NCBI GenBank assembly: GCA_950295325.1
Contig: OX485803.1
Location: forward strand, 24,552,001 to 24,616,000
Origin: Polytrichum commune
Lineage: Eukaryota > Streptophyta > Polytrichopsida > Polytrichales > Polytrichaceae
Reading direction: 5' to 3'
Length of the DNA: 64,000 nucleotides
The position numbers and the translations under genes were made by a program. Shown one piece after another: positions 59,641 to 64,000 of the stretch (its first letter is position 1; each line of letters begins with the position of its first letter). The notes beneath the pieces were generated by a model. That model was not told the DNA's origin, searched no databases, and saw only the letters and a program-made list of their open reading frames with translations.

Positions 59641-62600
59641 TCCGGCCGAGAGCTCCTTGAGCTCCTTCCCTGCTCCACACAAAAAAAAAAGACACACCCA
59701 AAAAACAAGAGGGCTTAACCCCTCACCTCTCTCCTACTTAGTAGGACCTCATCTTATCCACTAAACCCTCACCCCCAAAACCAACACAAAAGGTCCCAAT
59801 TCAACCACTTAAACCCCGAGGCCCTTCCCCTTACTTAACACACATACTATCAACTTAATTCACCCAATCCCCTAATGCCGCTAAGCTTCTAATTAACCAC
59901 ACAAAATAAGCCTAAAGCCTAAAACATAACTCCACACCAAGCCTCACTCTTTTTAATCTTTTTTGAGATTCAAATAATAACTTCAAATGCAATTCTAAGT
60001 AAATTCTAAACATAAAACAAATATGAGCAACCATTTTGGGCTCATACCAACACAAAAAGGCAAGAAGAGGATCCAAAAAGGGATAAGGAGAACTCCCAGT
60101 CTTAGCTAACAATAAGCATGGGGGAACACCTTGAAGGACATGTCGAGGGACACCTGAGAGACAAAGGAGGGGATCAACCATGGATACAAAACCCCCCACA
60201 AAAATCCAAAGGAAACTACCTTGGAAGACTTATTGTGCATGCAAAAAAACTCAAGGATAAATCCTATGAAACTGGAGACTATCAACCAAGCCATCCACAA
60301 CCACCACTCTATGTTTGAAGGTGCAAACCTCTTGACGACGTTGAAGGACATAAAGTGAAGGTGTCATTGAAACTTCTACGCCGTGCACCAACTACATGGG
60401 TACATAGCAAGTTATAGAGGGTCATTGTCAAGAGTTGATGGACGAGGTAATAGCACTATATGGTTCTTGGGCTAGAATTCTAGTCTTTGTAATGCATGCT
60501 GAATTGGATAAGAGACCAAGGAATACAAACCTTTGTCCGGAAAACTTGAATCCAAGCAAACTATGTTGGAATGTAATTTTTGGATTATTGGAGGTTAACA
60601 CACAATAAAGACGATGATTGATGTGATGAACAACCTGACTTTAGCCAACCAAGATAATATTAAGGCCTACTGCAATAACCATGAGATTGTTGTTGTGTGG
60701 TAATTGGACAAAGAGAAAGTGATGTAGATGTCCAAAGTGTTAAACTTGAAAATTTATGACAAAAGATGCATTGCCTATCTTCTTTGAGGATGTCACACAA
60801 GGACGAGCAATTTAGGTCGATCATGGAAAGCTGTAACCTGCAAAATTGGGTGGCATACATTCAACAGAGTGGAATGTAAGTTTACTAACCTTCAATTTCT
60901 TTGTGGAAGTTTTTATTTGAGATATATGTCCTTCGAGAGGTACCCTAATGCAAGTGCATGTACATTCTTGTCCAAGCATTTGGTTTATGTAAGACCAATT
61001 TTTGGCTATAGCCTAGCCGAGTCAGGCAATTCTTGAATTTTAATGGCATTCATCCGGCAAATGGGCTTTGGATGACGTCTGAAGTGGCAGTTAGGGGCCA
61101 TTATCATTAGGAATCAGTTACGGCTCTAACCTACTCCTCCTCCTTTGTCACCATAAGGAGAAGGCGAGGCAGAAAGCAAGTAGGCTTTTTTCCAAGTTAG
61201 AAATCAGGCATAGTCTCCTAGCTAGAGCAATAGGCTGATAAAAGCATCAACACTTAGTGATTGAGGTTGAGTGGCAATTAGGCACTCTCCAAGTGAGATA
61301 CTTGAGGGAGATGGAGATATACTAATGAGAACCGAGTGATTCGGATTCTTATAACTTTGAACTTTGATATGAAGAAGGCATGACTGTTGTGTGCAATAGT
61401 CTTGACATGTGTGCACTGAAGCTTTGATGGTTGTCGTGGTTGTTTGATGCGGAGTGTAAAATCTGGAGCGTAATCAAGTCTTAGGTAATGACTGGAAGAG
61501 TTAATTTGAGTAAGATTGTGTCAAAGATTGTGAGTATGATTATTGAGAGGCCAAGTCGAGTTCAAGAAAACAGGTTAAGGCAATAGGCCGAGAGAAGAAT
61601 GATTTAGTTTGAGTGTGAGACTCACAGAAGGCAAAGTCTGTAGAGGCAAAGATCTTTTAAGACTGAGAGACAGCCGGAGGCCGGAAGGGCAATAGGCTGT
61701 GAAGAGAGAGAGAGAGAGAGTATAAGTGAGAGAATCGTCAATTATGTAGAGTGTAAGACTATCGGCAAAAGGCCATGAAGTGCAGTTTGGGTGTTTGAAA
61801 GGAAGAAGTTAGATGTGAGTGGAAGAAGATTTAGCAGACGATTAGCTACAAATTGAATCACTTACCTTGTGAAAGGAAGTGAAGACGCACAGACGGCAAG
61901 AGGCCATAATTTGAAGTCGTCGATGTAGAGACATGACCAATGAAGGGTCAAGACCAAAGTAACTCCCTTGAGGGAGATGAAAGGGCAAATAACCTAAAGA
62001 AGAATTTGAGGCGATGGCCAGAGTGTGAGCGGTAAAGACTAAGAAGCTTGGGATGGGCAAAGTCATTATTGAAAGAGTGTGATAGGCCATAGCCGTGACC
62101 GAAGGCTGGAGCCGATATAGACATTACCCTACGGTAATTACTTGAGACATGATATCGCCTAGGTAAGTTAGCCGCATATTACCAACCATTAAAGTGGAGT
62201 AGGCATGCAGAGATGGTGAAGCCGAGTAAGGGTTAAAGTGGGTATGACTGCATAGTAAGAAGAAGAAGACTTTACCGTGTGAGATAAGACTGACTTTCAT
62301 GCAAATCCTTTGGATGGTACAAATTAATCAAGGGACTTGCCCGATGGTTGTAAGTGAACTAAATGGAATTAATTTGAGATTATTGCAAGCATAACTCATC
62401 ACAAATAAAGACAAAGATGGATACTAAAACGACGTCATCCCGGACGTGTTGTCCCGACTATGAGCTAATGACAACTTGCCAAGCTTTTGAGCTTCACAAC
62501 TGAAATAGGTCATGACATAGAGCGATAGAGAATTCCCTAAAGATAGGACAGAAACACTCACGACAGATAAAGCACCAATGAACCATAAGAGTGGAGAAAA

Positions 62601-62893
62601 AATATAATGAAGAAGGAATGAGAAAGGAAAAGTCTTAGATTGTTATTGTAATCCTTAAACCAATGTGACATTAACCCTTATAGACACTATCTCAGTCTTC
62701 CTGGAGACTTAGTTCCCTAGGTTTATTATTTTGAGTCATAGCAAAAACCTAACTATAGTTTAGTATTGACTTTAGGAGGTTTCCTGATGCAAATGCTTGC
62801 ACACTCACCATTTGTGTAGAATGTATAGGTTAACAATGCTCTTGGACATGTTCAAAAATTTAAAGGTGTAGACACAACAACCTTCCACAACAC
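59641..62893. other. Intergenic sequence, no gene recognised
   Basis: No convincing protein frame. A degenerate GGCAATAGGCC-type motif recurs irregularly at about 61,227, 61,590, 61,690, 61,757 and 61,893, with a short (GA)n run near 61,710. This may be an old dispersed repeat. Confidence 0.4.
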
Positions 62894-64000
62894 ATGCAAC
62901 ATCAAAGGATGGGTCTTCCTTTGGTAATTTGCAGTGATAGGTCCTCTACAAATTGGGGGTTAGAGTTTCAACAATGGATGGATGGAACAATTATGAATAG
63001 TCATGAGATTTCATGCTCGGGAACATCCAAACGGCCTCCTCTCATGAAGTGTGACGTGAGCCGCATTCAGGGCCTTCTAGATGACATGCTTATAGAGATT
63101 GGCACCTTAATTCTTGAGAGAGAAAAATTTGTTGCAAACCTGTACATCTTGGTGTGAAATCTCTTGTATCCCTTGTTGATATGTGCAACCAGAGAACAAT
63201 GAAATCATTATCAAGCAAGAGCTCATAACACAACATGGTTGGGAATGTCACCATAAGGGGAACAGATACAAGGCATGGACTTACAAAGACTGGGTGGACG
63301 TGTCTAGCAAGCACAAATTTGACACCGCCTTCATGACCATGATGCGGAAGCTCGTGAGGGGAATTGGTGGAGGGAAAGCTTGGCTAAAAAAGAAGGACTT
63401 AATGAAAATTACCCATGGACTAGCTCTTCCAAATTTGTTTAGAAGAGTTTTTGGTTAGGAGTTGAATCTCACATGCAAGGGTTGCAGCCTAGGGAAGACC
63501 CAATTGATAGCGTGAGGAAAAAACATATTGTCATTAAGACCAAGGGGTTGAATGATGTTGTGGGGGTTGTAAAGGAATGGGGTGTTTATGCTCTTCCATA
63601 TATCACAAGCACATGTAATCTCTTTACTCCCACTAGTGTGGCTCTTTAGCTCCTAGTTTAAAGCAAATTCTTGCAGATTTTTGAAGATGAGGTCGTGCAA
63701 AATTCTACACCATTGGAGATTCACTATTTTTTTATGTTCTCTGCAAATTGTAGCAAGAAGTGTTGGGTGGCTTTGTGACCTTAGCATTTGAAGTTATCAC
63801 GACGTGGTTGTCTTGCCTAAGATTGAGTGGGAAACATTTGGGGTACTTGCTTGGGAGACCCAGGACATGGTGTATGTTTTGATAATTTTCCCAAAAATTC
63901 TTGCAGAGGCAAAAAATGCAGAGCTATTGAAGAAAATGTTTGGGTTTAGCAAATTGGTGATTTTTTTTTTAAATAAAAATAAATTTGAGGACGCGAAAGC
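62894..64000 (+). pseudogene. Unidentified broken coding sequence running off the window
   Basis: Protein-like segments follow one another on the plus strand in different frames: 62,894-63,157 (ATG, including MDGTIMNSHEISCSGTSKRP), 63,183-63,458 (including KAWTYKDWVDVSSKHKFDTA), about 63,452-63,649 (including KKHIVIKTKGLNDVVGVVKE), 63,678-63,776, and a further stretch after about 63,800 reaching the edge. Frame changes without clear splice sites at most joints suggest decay, though small introns could explain some. No domain recognised. It could be a fragment of another transposon or a host gene. Confidence 0.4.

Overview
This window looks like nuclear DNA of a land plant. The evidence is AT-rich intergenic sequence, spliceosomal GT-AG introns, plant-type telomere heptads (CCCTAAA), telo-box motifs, a pol III tRNA gene and an F-box/LRR gene with plant-like architecture. 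The transposase family hints at a seed-free plant (bryophyte, lycophyte or fern), but this cannot be settled from the sequence alone.

Layout. Bases 1-22,600 are gene-poor: microsatellites, small TIR elements of MITE type (3.97-4.2 kb, 12.36-12.56 kb and 13.18-13.40 kb), a tandem repeat of about 118 bp at 16.3-16.9 kb, and one intact tRNA-Ala(UGC) on the minus strand at 18.3 kb. At 23.8-27.4 kb lies the only convincing host protein gene, a five-exon F-box/leucine-rich-repeat protein of 565 residues. Bases 27.4-32.6 kb are again gene-poor, with a His/Glu-type minisatellite at 30.4 kb, and end in coding remnants at 32.6-33.0 kb.

The main feature is a single giant DNA transposon of about 25.35 kb (33,047-58,396). 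It has imperfect terminal inverted repeats and a 10-11 bp direct repeat on both flanks. Inside are (i) a minus-strand Mutator-like transposase with a GCM/WRKY-type zinc region, DDE residues and a SWIM finger; (ii) a divergent plus-strand gene of eight exons and 829 codons, started from a back-to-back TATA region, whose C-terminal half reads as a beta-class N4/N6 DNA methyltransferase with a degenerate catalytic motif; and (iii) possibly a short third gene near the left end. The methyltransferase-like gene spans 19.8 kb with only 2.49 kb of coding sequence. Its 14.3-kb first intron is filled by over 100 copies of a 24-bp palindrome embedded in two unit types (about 107 and 96 bp), and its 2.4-kb fifth intron carries the same repeat families.

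Reading the parts together (inference): this is a Mutator-like element that carries its transposase plus an accessory, methyltransferase-derived DNA-binding protein, and stores a large CpG-containing palindromic array inside that accessory gene. This parallels VANDAL elements, where an accessory anti-silencing protein recognises motif arrays in its own element. To the right lie a 45-bp minisatellite (58.8-59.6 kb), gene-poor sequence, and unidentified broken coding sequence running off the window end (62.9-64 kb). A 200-N assembly gap lies in intron 3 of the methyltransferase-like gene.
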